The translations under genes and the position numbers were made by a program. DNA of 64,000 bases from Eumeta japonica (taxonomy: Eukaryota > Arthropoda > Insecta > Lepidoptera > Psychidae), in NCBI GenBank assembly GCA_005406025.1, contig BGZK01001305.1:62001-126000 (forward strand). Direction: 5' to 3'. How positions within the stretch are numbered: the first letter of the stretch is position 1; every line of letters starts with the position of its first letter. Positions 12,001 to 24,600 of this stretch are shown piece after piece. Under the pieces are notes generated by a model. The model did not search any database. It was given only the letters and a program-made list of their open reading frames with translations, and was not told the origin of the DNA.

Positions 12001-13540
12001 ATAGAGCGATTGAAGGGAGTGAGCCTCAGAAGTGGAATGACTAAAAGCTGATACAAAAAATGAGGTTTCGATCGACTTGTTTTTACCACAATAGTGTGAT
12101 GTGCTATATTTTAACATTGTACAAATTCGACGACGAACCAAAAAGAAAAAGCAATGTAAAAAAGTACTTATCTCTAGAAAATTGGGAAAAAATTGCAACT
12201 AAAGATAGAGAAAAACAGTTTATTACTGCAAAATAAGACAATGAAAAAAGTTAAGAATCGGAATACAACAAAAAATGGATAAAAAGCTAAAAAAATGTTG
12301 TTTATTTATTTAGAATTTTAATAAAAACATACGATACTATTCTTTATAGTAACTTACAATTATCATTTGAACTATAAATAGTTTTTACAGTAATATCTTG
12401 ATTAATTTATTTTTATCGTTTGTTAATTTATTTATTAGGGTCCATTCACAAAAAGGTTAACCACCTGAGCAGGATAACTGTTACCTGTTTGTCGTTTTTC
12501 GATTATAGACAAGGGCGGAACCAGGGCGTGGGGGTCAAGGGGTCGTGACCCCTCGAGTTGAGCTGTTGTCTTACTATTGTAATAGAATAGACGGACAAAA
12601 GAACTATTAGACATTTTTTGGGTAGATACTTGAAGCGCCTTCGAACTTGTACAATAAATATTTCTTTTATGATATTCAAATACAAAAATACAAACCTGGC
12701 CGAAGAGCAGTGGGGCTTAACCGACCCTAAAACTTTTAAAGCTGTGAAAGTTTATCACAAAAAATATTCGTGAGGCATTTTAAAATCTTAATACCTTTAA
12801 TTTAATAATTAAATATTTGAAAAATAAAAAAAAAACCAGGATATTTAGTCAGGTCTAGGCCTATCCAAATGCAGGACATATTATTCTTCAAATAAATCGT
12901 TAGTGAAAACTTCGAAAATACCGACGAAAATACGCAAGTAAGTTTATAACATCTTTATTTCATACTAACATTTTTCATCATATTATTTTTACAATATTCT
13001 TACATGCTTTACTATTCACTAATAACCACAGACGAATTAAAAGAAGAATATGCAAACCATGATGAAGAGTTCAATGAAAATGAAGAAAAATATTCTGACG
13101 CTGATTTAGGACAGTCATTAATTATGAATAAAATATGTTTTATATGCTCATCATGATGATATCACATACCACCAAAAACCAGCGTATGGATCAGAACTTC
13201 TATATATTGTACGCTTGTACGTAATTCTTATAACCATGTTGCAGGATTTTATACATTTTCGTGCACCATTATGACGGCCATCAAATAGCGCCACCTTTTA
13301 ACTTGTAGTTGCGTTTTTATTACAGAGAGCAACATTCTCAGCATTTTCAAGCGATGCTACCCATGCTACTTATGTACTCCAAAAGTTTCTTTTCTTTTTT
13401 TTTCTTTTTTCGACGAGGAGATAAAAAACGCGTAACGCACACCCGCGCGCCCGTGCACGCGAATAGTGTGGGACTGAAACCCAATAAAACGTCCCCTTGA
13501 ATAAACATTACTGGTTCGGCGATGCTGTTAGCTGGTATTC
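12001..13540. other. Intergenic DNA without a clear gene
   Basis: Mostly AT-rich. A GC-richer patch lies near 12510-12560, and a short acidic frame without known homology at about 13031-13156. From 13430 to 13500 the sequence is GC-rich (acccgcgcgcccgtgcacgcg) and holds two aataaa-type signals. It could be the end of a decayed retroelement. Nothing is firm. Confidence 0.4.
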
Positions 13541-13547
13541 TATTCAG

Positions 13548-13699
13548 CTTTACCTGATACGGCTGGACGACACACGAGGATGCTGAGGGCGCGTGATTTG
13601 CCGCAGGAGGATCTCCTCGGCACAGGAAGTCAGTGGAACACCAACACGGGTTGGACCCATTTTAGCATCCAGACGCGGAAGCGACCCGGAGCACGAGAG
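13548..13699 (+). other. Exon-like open segment of unknown origin
   Basis: Between an acceptor-like 'ttctattcag' and a donor-like 'gagag|gtaaaa' lies a 152-nt GC-rich stretch. One frame is open for 50 codons and includes 'EDLLGTGSQWNTNTGWTHFS' and 'IQTRKRPGARE'. Base composition is unlike the neighbours. It may be an exon of an unrecognised gene or part of a retroelement. I do not recognise the peptide. Confidence 0.3.
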
Positions 13700-13767
13700 G
13701 TAAAAAATTTTCACTAACAACAGCAATCTTATAAGTCATGTGATCTAGCAAAAACCAATCGCACCAT

Positions 13768-13902
13768 AGCTCTCCTCTTTCTCTCTATCTCCTTCTCCCC
13801 CCCATATATCTCCTTCTCTCTCTCTCTCTCTCTCTCTCCTTCTCTCTCCCTCTCTCTCTCGTTCTCTCTTTCTCTCCCCTCCCTCTCGCTCTCGCGCTCT
13901 CA
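13768..13902. repeat. CT-rich polypyrimidine microsatellite
   Basis: About 135 bases almost purely C and T, with interrupted (CT)n runs. It produces a false Arg/Glu-rich frame on the minus strand. Confidence 0.9.
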
Positions 13903-15859
13903 CTAGTTTTAAAAAATAATTTGGCAAACACCTGGCTAAATAATTTGGATTTTTCAACTATGTCAATATTAAATTTAAAGGTTTTAAAATTTCAAAATGT
14001 TTCAAGAATGGTTTTTTTTTTGAAAATATTTCACTAGTTTAAAAATTACAGAATACGCTACACCCTTCTACCCTTCAGCCAGGTGTGCATTTTTGTATAT
14101 AGATACCATAAAAGAAATGTGGTACAAGTTTTCAGGGTGCCTAAAATACCTATTCAAAAATGTCTGACAACTCTCTATCTAGAGACTGTCGTGACTGAAC
14201 CTCGACTCAGTGACACCCTCTAACTCGAATATTGGATCCGCCTTTAATTATAGAACATAAAACTTCACTTACAATATTATCACATTTTGTTCCCTAACAA
14301 TAAGACTTTTATTTCATTTTCAATTTGAGAACAATGTTAGTGTATTTTTTGGTTCACGTATTTAATTAATTAATAATTTAATTAGAATTAACATTTAGAA
14401 TAATCACTACATAAGATGGCGACAATAACATTTTTCTATCAAATCTTAAGCTGAAGTACATATATACGTATATACATATGTAATATGTATATGTATTAAT
14501 ATATATTTTCTTTTTTCATAGAGTATGAAATTAATTTCTACAAGAAGGTTTACATTCCATTTCATTCATGGAAAAAATAAATACTAGAATGGCAATGATT
14601 CGTAATATGTGTAAATAAAATTTCACTTTTAAAAGAATAGTCATATTAATCGTATAAACATTATTTACAATTATGGTCGCAATTTTAAATACATATTACT
14701 TTATGATTGCTATGAAAGTCCTAGTGGAAATACAATCTAACAGTAATAAAGCAAAATCAGAGCCATCTACATATCGAAGATCGAGTTTTCATAAATATAT
14801 TGATAACAGCGTCATCTGTTATTGAATTCTAAAAGAAACTATAGTACCCTTATTCGGTTTTTTCTTATAGTTTGGGAATAAACAAAATAACTATGATCTC
14901 GTTTAACTAAAGTCAATTTCCACAAAATTTAATACAAAAAAATGATACATGTATATGTCTCGACAGAAAGTACACACATGTTGTTAGGATCAACACCATT
15001 TCAAATGTCTTCAACTCATTAAATATCAACCATTTATGAACGGAACAGAATGTTTCCTTGGTATCACGCTTAAATAAAGTTAGTGAGTACTAATAGCTAA
15101 CGTTTCTACTGTATCGTCTTAATTCAATGTTTACTAAAATGCATAGCATAAGCTATGACCAAATTATTGGCATGCTAATGTTACTAATGTAAAATGAATA
15201 CTCACATTAAATCTATTTCACTAATTTAAAACAAATTTAATGTGTATATTATAGCTATTGTATTTAAAATATATCATTATTTTATATAACATGATGCGTA
15301 TGCATTTAATATTTCATCATAATTTGTATCGTATTAAATAAATAATCCTAATTTACTTTATCGTAATTTTATTCTTAAAATACGTTTATCAAATTATTAT
15401 TAAAATACATGAATTTTTAGTTTTTCAGACTGATTTGTTGAGTTTTATACACAAAAATATCAACCAAAAATTAAATATTTATTTGAATCTGGTGACTATG
15501 CTTCAATCATTTCTAATCTCAATTAAATTAAAATTAGCTCTTGATGTTAGGCTCTTTGGATAACTTTAAAATATTCTTGTAAAACACTATTCGATCTTCG
15601 CGATAAATTTATACCCCTAAGAAGCGCTAAAGAAGACGTTAAATGAAAAAAATGTAAGTTATATAAAATATTTTATAAAAAAATACGGGAATTTTGTAAT
15701 TACCAATCGTTCAGTATTCTTCGTCGGCGTGTTAAAAGATTGGAAAACGATTGCTTTGACTCATAAATTAAAAAAAAACACAAGATAATATTTTAATAGA
15801 TCACAAATTATTTCAGTTATGCAGTAAATCAAATAATAATTCTTTCACATTTCCGTTTT
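13903..15859. other. AT-rich intergenic DNA
   Basis: No supportable gene. A palindromic AT stretch 'acatatatacgtatatacat' lies near 14458. The right end runs into the LINE relic. Confidence 0.5.
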
Positions 15860-18140
15860 CCATGACTTATGACAATACCACAGAAAACAGTGATGAAGCT
15901 ATTATAAATCTTTTTTCCGAGTGCTTCCATTCAATTTTTCATCCACCTCGTTTAACATGTACTTTACTCAAATAATACCTCTTAAGTTCCGGACACGAGC
16001 ATTATAAATTAAGAGCATAGAAACAAAGATGACAATCTCCACTTTTTTTAAATCATGGTTAAAAGTTCCATCTAGTTGTAGAAATTGAAAGCTTGTGACC
16101 AGTCAGACATCATTGTCAAATACGTCCATATTCTCTAGAAACCTATGGCTAAAAACGATCCATTAAAATAAAGATATTAATATCCATTGGAGAATAATTT
16201 TTGTTTTAACAGATTCAAAATTTCAACAACAAAAGGTTCCAACTCAACAAAATTATATTTAATGGCAAAATTAAATTTTCTAACCATGTTTATATCTCAG
16301 TATGAATCTTGTTCAAAATTACTTGATATGTTCTTTTAATTCTATCCTACGGAATAATAAAACATACAGTACATAAATATGTGTATTTTTAGATATACAG
16401 GTTTTTGTCGTTTTTTACAAAATTAACAAAAGTGGAATTGCTTCTATACCCCTTATATGACATTATGATCTCTAACAATGAAGTAGTGAATTTGCTGAAA
16501 AAAATGAATACTAGAAAGTCTGTTGGTCCAGATTTTATAAATCCCTATTTCATTGATAATATGCTGATAGTTTCTCCCTACCTCTCACTTTACTCTATAA
16601 ACAATCAGTACGTGAAGGCATTATGCTTAATATACGGAAATCAGCTTTTATGTCTCCTGCCCATAAAAAGTGTAGTAAGACTAACATTAAAAAATCATTG
16701 TCAAATGTCAAAATTTGCATCTTTGCAAAAATATTCTATCTTATATTGCACAGTCAGGTATACACATAACAAAAGAACGTTTTTGATCCCAAACAACACG
16801 GATTCTTGAAAAAAATATATACCATTACAAATTTACTGGTAGCCAATGAATTAGTTACTGATGGTATGAGCAGGGGTGATCAAATTGATGTAGTTTATAC
16901 AGACTATATAATAGTGTTTGACCGTTTATTTTCGCTAAATTAGATTCGGCATATATCCATACTAAACTTTTTAGATGATTTTCCTCCTATACAGAGAACC
17001 GTAGTTAAGGAGTCGTACTTTACTGTCCACCTCTACCTAGAAGACTATTACGTACGGTGTGCTTCAAGGTTTTCTTTTAGTACCTCTTTTATTTACACTC
17101 TTCATCATGGACATTGATTCTTGTTTCGGAAAACCCAAACACATTTTCTTTGCTGATAATTTGAAGATACTTAAATATATCAATTGTATTGAACACACAC
17201 ATGAACTTCAGATGAACCTGGACCAATTTACAACATACCGCGTAAATACTAAGCTTGATCTCAATGTACCAAAATGCTCGTCCCAAAAGAAAATGGAATT
17301 TTATTTCTGGCCACCTATAGACTTGACGATCAAATTATAACGAGAACTGATAAAATTGTAGATTTCGGTATCGTTCTAGACGCAAAATTGCTTTTGAACT
17401 CTTATATTGATGCCATTGTCAAAAAATCTTCCAAATCTCTCGATTTTTTTTATACGGTCTACAGCTAATTTAATTAATACCAAAATTAGTATTAAAATTT
17501 TATATTGTTCTTTTGTCCGCAGTCATTTGGAATATGTATTGCAACTGTGGTACCCTCAGTATGATATTTATCTAAATTAAATAGAGACAATTCAGAAAAA
17601 AATTGTACGGTACAGTACAAAACACGACACTTTCCCACTCTGAATTGGCTGCGAATGATATACTGCGCAGGTATTGCGTTCCCCGGCCTCCCCGACCCTT
17701 CTTTCTTCTACGATGCATTCCTATTTTACGCCAGTGCGACGCTTTCGGGTCTAACTTCACAGCGACAAAGTAACGTGCTTAGTACTATACATGAAATTCA
17801 AATCGCATCAAAAGGATTCAACCTATGAAATGCTCTGCGCAAGTATAATGGCAATAAATAATATTGCCATTATAATTACGCAAAAACATTTCTGATATTT
17901 TTTTATTAGTTCGTATTTTAAATGATTACGAAGATTGTTAAACAGAATTGATAAATAAAATTCCCGTTCATGTCCCATGCAGGTCATTTAGAAAACTACT
18001 TTTGTTCAAAACACAGCACTACACTACCAATCATCTGCAAAATACTTTTTGGATAGAGCCTATAATATGATCGACGACTTATCATTAAATATAAACCTCG
18101 ATCGTGCCTCTTTAAACTGCTTTAAAGACGACACTTGGCA
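15860..18140 (+). pseudogene. Decayed Jockey-like non-LTR retrotransposon (relic 2)
   Basis: Several frames together give an ordered reverse transcriptase: 'NTRKSVGPDFINPYF' near 16510 (the K..GPDGI.P.. motif), 'IDVVYTDYIIVFDRLFS' near 16890 (D..KAFDR region), 'LLVPLLFTLFIMDI' at 17074-17115 (GPLLF..FINDI), 'HIFFADNLKI' at 17139-17168 (active site), 'KLDLNVPKCSS' at 17251-17283, and 'SHLEYVLQLWYPQYDIYL' near 17521. The active site reads FADN, not FADD, and there are stops and frameshifts throughout. It cannot be active. The 3' end is near 18140. The 5' limit is a guess from weak similarity. Confidence 0.85.
17844..17874. repeat. Small inverted repeat
   Basis: 'tataatggcaata' and 'tattgccattata' are exact reverse complements separated by 5 nt, within the LINE relic. 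Possibly chance in AT-rich DNA. Confidence 0.6.
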
Positions 18141-18678
18141 GATATATTATTTGGTCCCAAACTTACCTCTTACGATTATTTTTTATGTATATTACTTTTT
18201 GATTACTCTAAACTAATTACTGTTTTTCTTTCAATCATCTACTTTGATTTTTCTTTTGCTTTTAATTGTCACTATTTTTTTTTGTTCGTGTTTCCAACGT
18301 ATTATTTTTTATCTATTAGTGAAAACGTGTATCTGACTAATATAGATATAATTAGGTACTTTTATTGATACATAATAGCTGTAAGTTTTCCATGGATAAA
18401 TGAAAAATATATGAATTTAATTTCTAAATCAACCAATTTTCTTGTGAAAAATAAAACTTTAATAAAATTTTTATTGCGTTCTTATTTTTCCCTCACATAT
18501 TTGACGTAAACTTTGTAAGACATTATAAACAAATATTATGGATAGATCATCTAAAACGTTGAGTGGCCCCATTTTATAATAATATCTGAATAATATATAC
18601 GGTAAGAGGGTAACTTTAATGATTACGTAACTTTATGACTGTCACTATGATTGATTATATTTACATAGTGAAGAATTA
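18141..18678. other. AT-rich spacer between LINE relic and Rap1 region
   Basis: Nothing beyond AT-rich sequence and T runs is visible. Confidence 0.5.
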
Positions 18679-18846
18679 CGAGCTGTGAGCTCACAGGTGG
18701 TGAGCTTGGTTCATGTCAGGAGGGCTGAACCAGTGATTTTTTAATTAGTTAAGGATATTTTAAATTTTTCAAATATAATTATTTTCTTGTTATATATATT
18801 GTAAAATTGTATTGAAAATAACCGCGATACTGTTTAGAACTTGCAA
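18679..18846 (+). repeat. 168-bp direct repeat, upstream copy
   Basis: It runs from 'cgagctgtgagctcacaggt' to 'gaacttgcaa' and matches 20634-20801 closely, with substitutions and small indels only. It opens with a perfect 14-bp palindrome, ctgtgagctcacag, and holds a 'ggttca...tgaacc' inverted pair. This copy lies 355 bp upstream of the Rap1 start codon. Confidence 0.9.
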
Positions 18847-19146
18847 CAAAATAGTCTAACGCGTTTTATTTTGTACATATAATTCAGTTACTTCCATAAT
18901 TTATCGTATTTTCTTAGCTACGGAACATGCCAAGCAAACAAAAAACTAATTAAGTTAATACTGCCTTATTCCATATTATGTTATTAAATGCGTATGCAAG
19001 TGCTTCACAATTTATTGTCATTTTATCATACGGTAGTTAAAAATGGTAACACTAAGAAGTGAGCCATCGCCCCGTTAGCAGTGTCATGGCGGTTTGACTT
19101 AATAAAGCTTTTTTTTGCTATAATTCAGTAGTTAATGTGCTTCTTA

Positions 19147-19201
19147 GCTATTTGAAATTCGGTTCGTTTTACCGAAACCGGACATCACACAACCATAAAA
19201 T
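19147..19201 (+). promoter_or_regulatory. Rap1 5' leader with possible splice acceptor
   Basis: 'tgtgcttcttag' just before about 19148 looks like a 3' splice site. From there a 54-nt leader runs to the ATG, with no upstream ATG. If real, it implies an upstream untranslated exon. Without transcript data it remains a guess. Confidence 0.3.
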
Positions 19202-19756
19202 ATGCGCGAATATAAGATAGTGGTGTTGGGTAGCGGGGGCGTGGGAAAGTCTGCTCTCACGGTGCAGTTCGTACAAGGCATTTTCGTGGAGAAGTACGAT
19301 CCTACAATTGAAGACAGTTACCGCAAGCAGGTGGAGGTGGATGGACAGCAGTGCATGTTGGAGATCTTGGACACAGCGGGTACGGAGCAATTCACGGCCA
19401 TGCGTGACCTCTACATGAAGAATGGTCAAGGCTTCGTGCTCGTCTACTCCATCACGGCGCAATCCACGTTCAATGACCTACAGGATCTGCGCGAGCAGAT
19501 TTTGCGCGTCAAAGACAAAGACGACGTCCCTATGGTATTAGTGGGCAACAAATGCGACCTAGAGGCGGAGCGAGTCGTGGGCAAGGATCAGGGCGTTAAT
19601 TTGGCCCGCATGTTCAATTGCGCCTTTATGGAAACCTCTGCCAAGGCGAAGGTCAACGTGAACGACGTTTTCTACGACCTCGTGCGACAGATCAACAAAA
19701 AGTCTCCGGACGAAACAAGGAAACCAAGGAAGAAACCTATATGTGTTCTGCTGTAA
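19202..19756 (+). CDS. Rap1: Ras-related small GTPase Rap1
   Basis: An intact 184-residue Ras-superfamily GTPase, encoded in a single exon. Visible motifs: P-loop GSGGVGKS (10-17), effector/switch I YDPTIEDS (32-39), DTAGTEQF (57-64) with Thr61 where Ras has Gln, which is a Rap hallmark, NKCD (116-119), ETSAK (144-148), a basic tail (RKPRKK), and the C-terminal CVLL box, predicted to be geranylgeranylated on Cys181. The family cycles between GDP and GTP on membranes and controls cell adhesion, adherens junctions and cell shape; in flies Rap1 is essential. Codon use is GC-rich against AT-rich flanks, as expected for a highly expressed conserved gene. No frame damage is visible. A processed retrocopy was considered because it lacks introns, but full conservation and no poly(A) tail next to the stop argue for the functional gene. 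The reverse-strand frame over it is a shadow. Confidence 0.97.
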   Translation: MREYKIVVLGSGGVGKSALTVQFVQGIFVEKYDPTIEDSYRKQVEVDGQQCMLEILDTAGTEQFTAMRDLYMKNGQGFVLVYSITAQSTFNDLQDLREQILRVKDKDDVPMVLVGNKCDLEAERVVGKDQGVNLARMFNCAFMETSAKAKVNVNDVFYDLVRQINKKSPDETRKPRKKPICVLL

Positions 19757-20343
19757 TGGGGAGGCGCCCGCCCCCGCCGCTAGCTATTAATATTTAATGA
19801 TTTGAAAGACTTCTCGTACCCGGACTCGGCTCTTGACGATTCCCAGTTGTTAGGTCGACGCGCCGACCTCTGTTGCTCGCCGATTCTTATAATGTTTCGA
19901 ATGTGCATCTGTTGCGTTCTATAATGTGCCGTGTGAGTGTAGAGTGGAAAATGCACAGAGCGCTCGCCGCGGACGCTGCCACAGCCGTCTCTGTGGACGA
20001 CAGGATGCAACACATGGAACCGTTCCGTGTATGTTTCACTCCAAACCTGACAATTACCTAAATTCATAAATGAGACATTCAAAAGCCGCAATAATATTAG
20101 TTCCATTATAAATTTGTAATTTATGAGTTGTGTATGTTCATTATTAGACCAAATGATTGAAAACTTGAATAATTTACATAGTGTCACATCTAATGTAATT
20201 AACTTCGGCTCAGAGACTAATGTGGGTCCGTTACAATAATGGTTTATGTACTCTGTGCCATTTTAGAATGTGTGTAATGTGTTTTGTGCACATAAATGCT
20301 TTTCTATATTATGAAATATTTAACTAATCGCCATGACATTAGA

Positions 20344-20349
20344 AATAAA
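20344..20349 (+). terminator. Proximal poly(A) signal candidate for Rap1
   Basis: A canonical aataaa about 590 bp after the stop. T-rich and GT-containing sequence follows. Its use would give the short 3' UTR. Confidence 0.4.
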
Positions 20350-20633
20350 GCCATCTCTGAATGCACATGGTATGTAATGAATTTCCTTCTATTATCATGT
20401 GGCAGTTAATAGTCTCGTTTATCAACAAGGCCCTCTGAAGGCTTCATTCAACTTCAGAATTAATATATACTACATATGCGTAATGTGTTTAATATAATGT
20501 GGTAATTTCCTGCAAAATAGTAGGACAATACATAAGTACATTCCAAATGTAACCGACAACTAGGGAATTGATTGTTGTATTTCAGGATAGCCCTGTGTTA
20601 GTGTCTGAGCCAAGAGCGGTCACGTGAGTGCCG

Positions 20634-20801
20634 CGAGCTGTGAGCTCACAGGTGGTGAGACCTGGTTCATGTCAGATGGGCTGAACCAGTGTTTTTTAAT
20701 TAATTAAGGATACTTTAAATTTTTCAAATATAATTATTGTCTTGTTATATATATTGTAAAATTGTATCGAAAATAACTGCGATACTGTTTAGGACTTGCA
20801 A
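20634..20801 (+). repeat. 168-bp direct repeat, downstream copy
   Basis: Second copy of the repeat at 18679-18846, same orientation and length, with the same opening palindrome ctgtgagctcacag. The two are 1,955 bp apart start to start and bracket the Rap1 coding exon. Confidence 0.9.
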
Positions 20802-21212
20802 TTAGTACCAAAGGGTTCGGCTCTGTATAGACAGTCGAATGGTGCACCTTACTAGCACTGCATCGCCCAAACCCCAACTAATAACTAAACAAATTTTTAT
20901 CGTTATTATAAATGGAGATAAAGTTTTATGATTACCAGCTCATTCATGTGTAAATTTGGGACATTTTCCTTCTATTAAACTTTGTTGAAAAGTAATGTAG
21001 GTGTTCAACTATTGTTATGGAATTAGACGTGCCCCGAGCCCCGCGTTCCCGTTACTATGACAAATACTGCACAAGGATATTGGTGACTTCGATCTGAGTT
21101 GAATTATATTTTTATAATGTCTGTTAGATCGTGAAAACATGTATATTTTTATCTTCTTTTTTTTCCATTACGGACATGTAAAATAACTATTAATTTCTTT
21201 TGCAAATTTATC

Positions 21213-21218
21213 AATAAA
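21213..21218 (+). terminator. Distal poly(A) signal candidate for Rap1
   Basis: An aataaa followed by a GT-rich stretch (gttagttgtgttt), the usual layout of a metazoan cleavage site. Confidence 0.5.
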
Positions 21219-21274
21219 ACCCATTTTAAATATTATGTTAGTTGTGTTTCACTGTGGCATTCCATGTGTGCGTG

Positions 21275-21350
21275 GGCGCACGGCCGTGACTCACTTCCCG
21301 CCCCGCCCCGCGCGCCGCCATCCCGCCCCAGCGCCGCCGACAAGTGGACT
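21275..21350. promoter_or_regulatory. GC-rich block downstream of Rap1
   Basis: 'cccgccccgccccgcgcgcc' at about 21297-21316, with GC-box-like ccgcccc units, stands alone in AT-rich DNA. It may be a promoter, an enhancer or a non-coding RNA start. No frame next to it is convincing. Confidence 0.35.
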
Positions 21351-21609
21351 TCAATTAAATCAAACAACCACTCCCAGCTAAATCTATTTTATTGATGCAC
21401 TTGGTGTAAATGTGACTGCATGTACAATAGGTATGCTTCTTACAATACATTATATATATATATATTTTAACAAAAGTCCGATAAATGTTGATAAACACTT
21501 GTTTCACATGTTAAATTCTCCACAGACTATGGTAATAATAGACAATCTAAATTAACAGATATCACATATCGATGATGATAACACAATATACCATACAGTA
21601 ATTAATTTA

Positions 21610-21612
<3 letters not shown>

Positions 21613-21649
<37 letters not shown>
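21613..21649. repeat. (TA)n microsatellite
   Basis: About 18 uninterrupted TA units. Confidence 0.95.
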
Positions 21650-21652
<3 letters not shown>

Positions 21653-24600
21653 TTAAATTGGTATGATGACCTCAATCTCGTCAACTCTATTGTTTTGAAG
21701 TAGGTATTTCCAATTCAGAACAGATAAACTTAAGAAATATTAATAAACCATATTACAAATAAATATGAATAAATTTTCTATACATAAATGTACATATGTA
21801 GTCACAAATATATCCTTAGTTCGCACTGCTAATGGAAATAATAGCACAAATCGGAACATGTAAGTGTGCTAAATGAAAGAAAGCAGTTTTATGGCAAAGT
21901 TTAAAAGTCTATGCAATCAAAATTGTAAAATTTAAAGCATGTTTAAATTGCTTTGCTATTTTTGTGATTTACCTATTTTGCTTTTCAGGATTGAGCTTTC
22001 TTTTTTTTGTGCAGGTTGCAATTATATAAAATTATTTCAAAAATAGAATTATGGGGTCTCATAACTTCTCCAATTTTATATAATCTATTTAATACCATTA
22101 ATATAAAATGCCATCATTGTACTCTCTATTTCTATGAAGTTCAGTTTGTAGAAATAATTCTTGTTCAAAGTCACTGAATTCTAGTTTTTAACTAAAGTTA
22201 ATGTTTTCATTGAATTTTTCCATTAATGAATAATTTTAAATTAACTATTTCATGTTTATTAATTAACCATCTTCTAAAATTATACAAAACTAAAATCACA
22301 AGAATCATTTGTGCAAATAAATGTTTTAATGTAAATCAATACTTCGTGCTTGGTGGGCGTATGTCGACATTCTAGTAATACAAGAATTGACACAGTCCGG
22401 TGGACACACGGACGCGCCATGAGCTCGCTACTGACTACAACAGTAATTGCTATGTACTTTTCACATATCATTTTTAAATAAAAAACATACAAGAATACTT
22501 GAGAAACACCTTAAGTACTTTTAAGCATTTAATGTAATAATTCATTTACAGGTCTTTTGAGAAAAAACAAAACAGTCTTCATTATCAAAATCCAACAAAA
22601 TAGTAATTGATATTGAAAAATAACTATGTTACTAAATACAAAAATATTTGTTTCAAATTGTCTATACTGAGCTGGAATTAATTGCAAAATGTTACTTGCG
22701 GTGATGGATTTGTGTCTCTTGTCCAGTGCAAACTCACAGCAAATCATTAAATAATCTAATTATTGTACCATCGATGCAGCCACTGAATATTACTGTATAA
22801 TTGGTATGTTTATTATCCAAATCGTTAAAAAAAATCTTATTGGGACAGTAATTTAATAATCAATTCAATATTAAGTTTAAAATGCAATTTACATAGAATT
22901 CGTCTTCAAAATTATGCCTTTTTGGACTTTAGTCTCCAAAAGAGTTAATAAATCATATGTTTTTTTCTATATAAAGATAGAAATATAGTTGTATGGCAAT
23001 AAGGAAGAGAGAGGGCGAGAGTAATGCAAAACTGCATCATTTTAATAATACTTATTTATTCCTCTTCGTCCATAAGCGATAAGACGTGGAATGTGTTAAC
23101 CCTACAACAGAGGATTTCATCAAACTTAATATAGTTATATCCTCTTCTATGACTGCTATTACATTAGAATACACAGTGGATGCATTAATCTTACATCAGC
23201 TCCATAAAATGAAACGGGATCTAGTATATAGATCTCGCTCAATGGAACACCACACAAAAGTTACTATGAAAATATGTCCAACAAAGCAGTATCATCTCCA
23301 GCACTCAGAAGAAATATAAATTTCTAATAAAATCTAAACATAAATCTATTGCTAAAATGAGATCTAATTAATTTATAAATACATATTGAAATTTGAATAT
23401 GAAAACAAATACTAATGAACAACCTAGCCTTGAAAGAATTTAAAGATTGAGTACCTAAAATTCATTATTTTTACTATTATGTTGATATATGAATTTGAAA
23501 TGAAACTATATTTTGTTAAAAAAACTTCATCTCTAACAAAACATAGCTATTGTCACTCGTTAATGTTTTAAATGCTTTGAAATAATTTTCAGTGAATTCA
23601 CAAAATTCTCGATAATTCTAACTAGAACAATGCCCCTATTTAACCGCAGTCAAATTGCTTTATCAATCCTACATTACTGTGTAGGAAGGAAGTTATTTTA
23701 TCGCTACACATGTTTAGACAAACGTCTAATGTTTATGTGCTTTTATAAATATCAGAGTAGTACTTAATACATTTTTTTCATTTGTATTTAGGTTTACAAT
23801 GATGTAACATCAGTATTAAAAGTTACTTTCAATGCTGTTAGCTGTAAATATCTATAAACAAGATATATTAAATATCTATAAACCGATAATTCCATTATCT
23901 TCTTAGCTATAATTGCATTTTTAGGTGTTGATAAGCTGTATATTGTTGCTAAGTTTGCTATCATTTTTAAAGTGCTATTATTTTTTTCATATCATGATTG
24001 TTTAAATAAAAATTATACTCTAATTTTAAAATTTGCAGAGAGAACTTCTGTTTCAAAAATGTACTATTACAGATAACAAACCTGAGCAATATTAGACAAA
24101 ATGGACTATATTTGACAAATCAGCCATTAGATTGTATCGATTAATCAAGATTGATGACACACATTCAAAACACCAGAAGTTGTTTTAAAACTGAATTGCT
24201 ATGAATGATGTCAGTACTAAAATGTACAAAAAAATGTTTAGCAAAACTTATCCAATATTGGATTATTCATTCCTACACTGGCTGTGTGTTAAAAGCCTTC
24301 GAATAATAATAACTGGCGCCATAGGGTCCAACTTACGTAGACAAAATCTTGCCTTATAAATAATGACAAAAGGAATAGAATTCCTACACGTCACAAACTA
24401 ATCTACTATTGTAATATAAAATACCACGTCGAATATTTAAATAAAAAATTAAAGTAAGGCTCTCGATTATGAGATAACAATTTACTATCACATTTAGATG
24501 GCAGTGTTTACAAATGGTTGTGATACTTAATAACTGCCTCACAAATAATACTAGTGTTCTGTTAAAATAAATAAAACCATCAAAATAATACATATACATG

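Larger units (their letters stand above)
19757..21220 (+). other. Rap1 3' UTR (probable extent)
   Basis: No second gene follows the stop. The sequence is moderately AT-rich and contains a weaker aataaa at 20344-20349 and a better one at 21213-21218. The downstream 168-bp repeat lies inside, so the longer 3' UTR would carry it. Confidence 0.5.

Noticed and set aside
13031..13156. Short acidic frame (DELKEEYANHDEEFNENEEKY)
   Set aside because: Too short, no splice sites in phase and no known homology. Biased composition in AT-rich DNA can give this.
13745..13957. Arg/Glu-rich minus-strand frame
   Set aside because: A translation of the CT microsatellite.
19169..19462. 97-codon minus-strand frame over Rap1
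   Set aside because: Shadow of the Rap1 coding strand.
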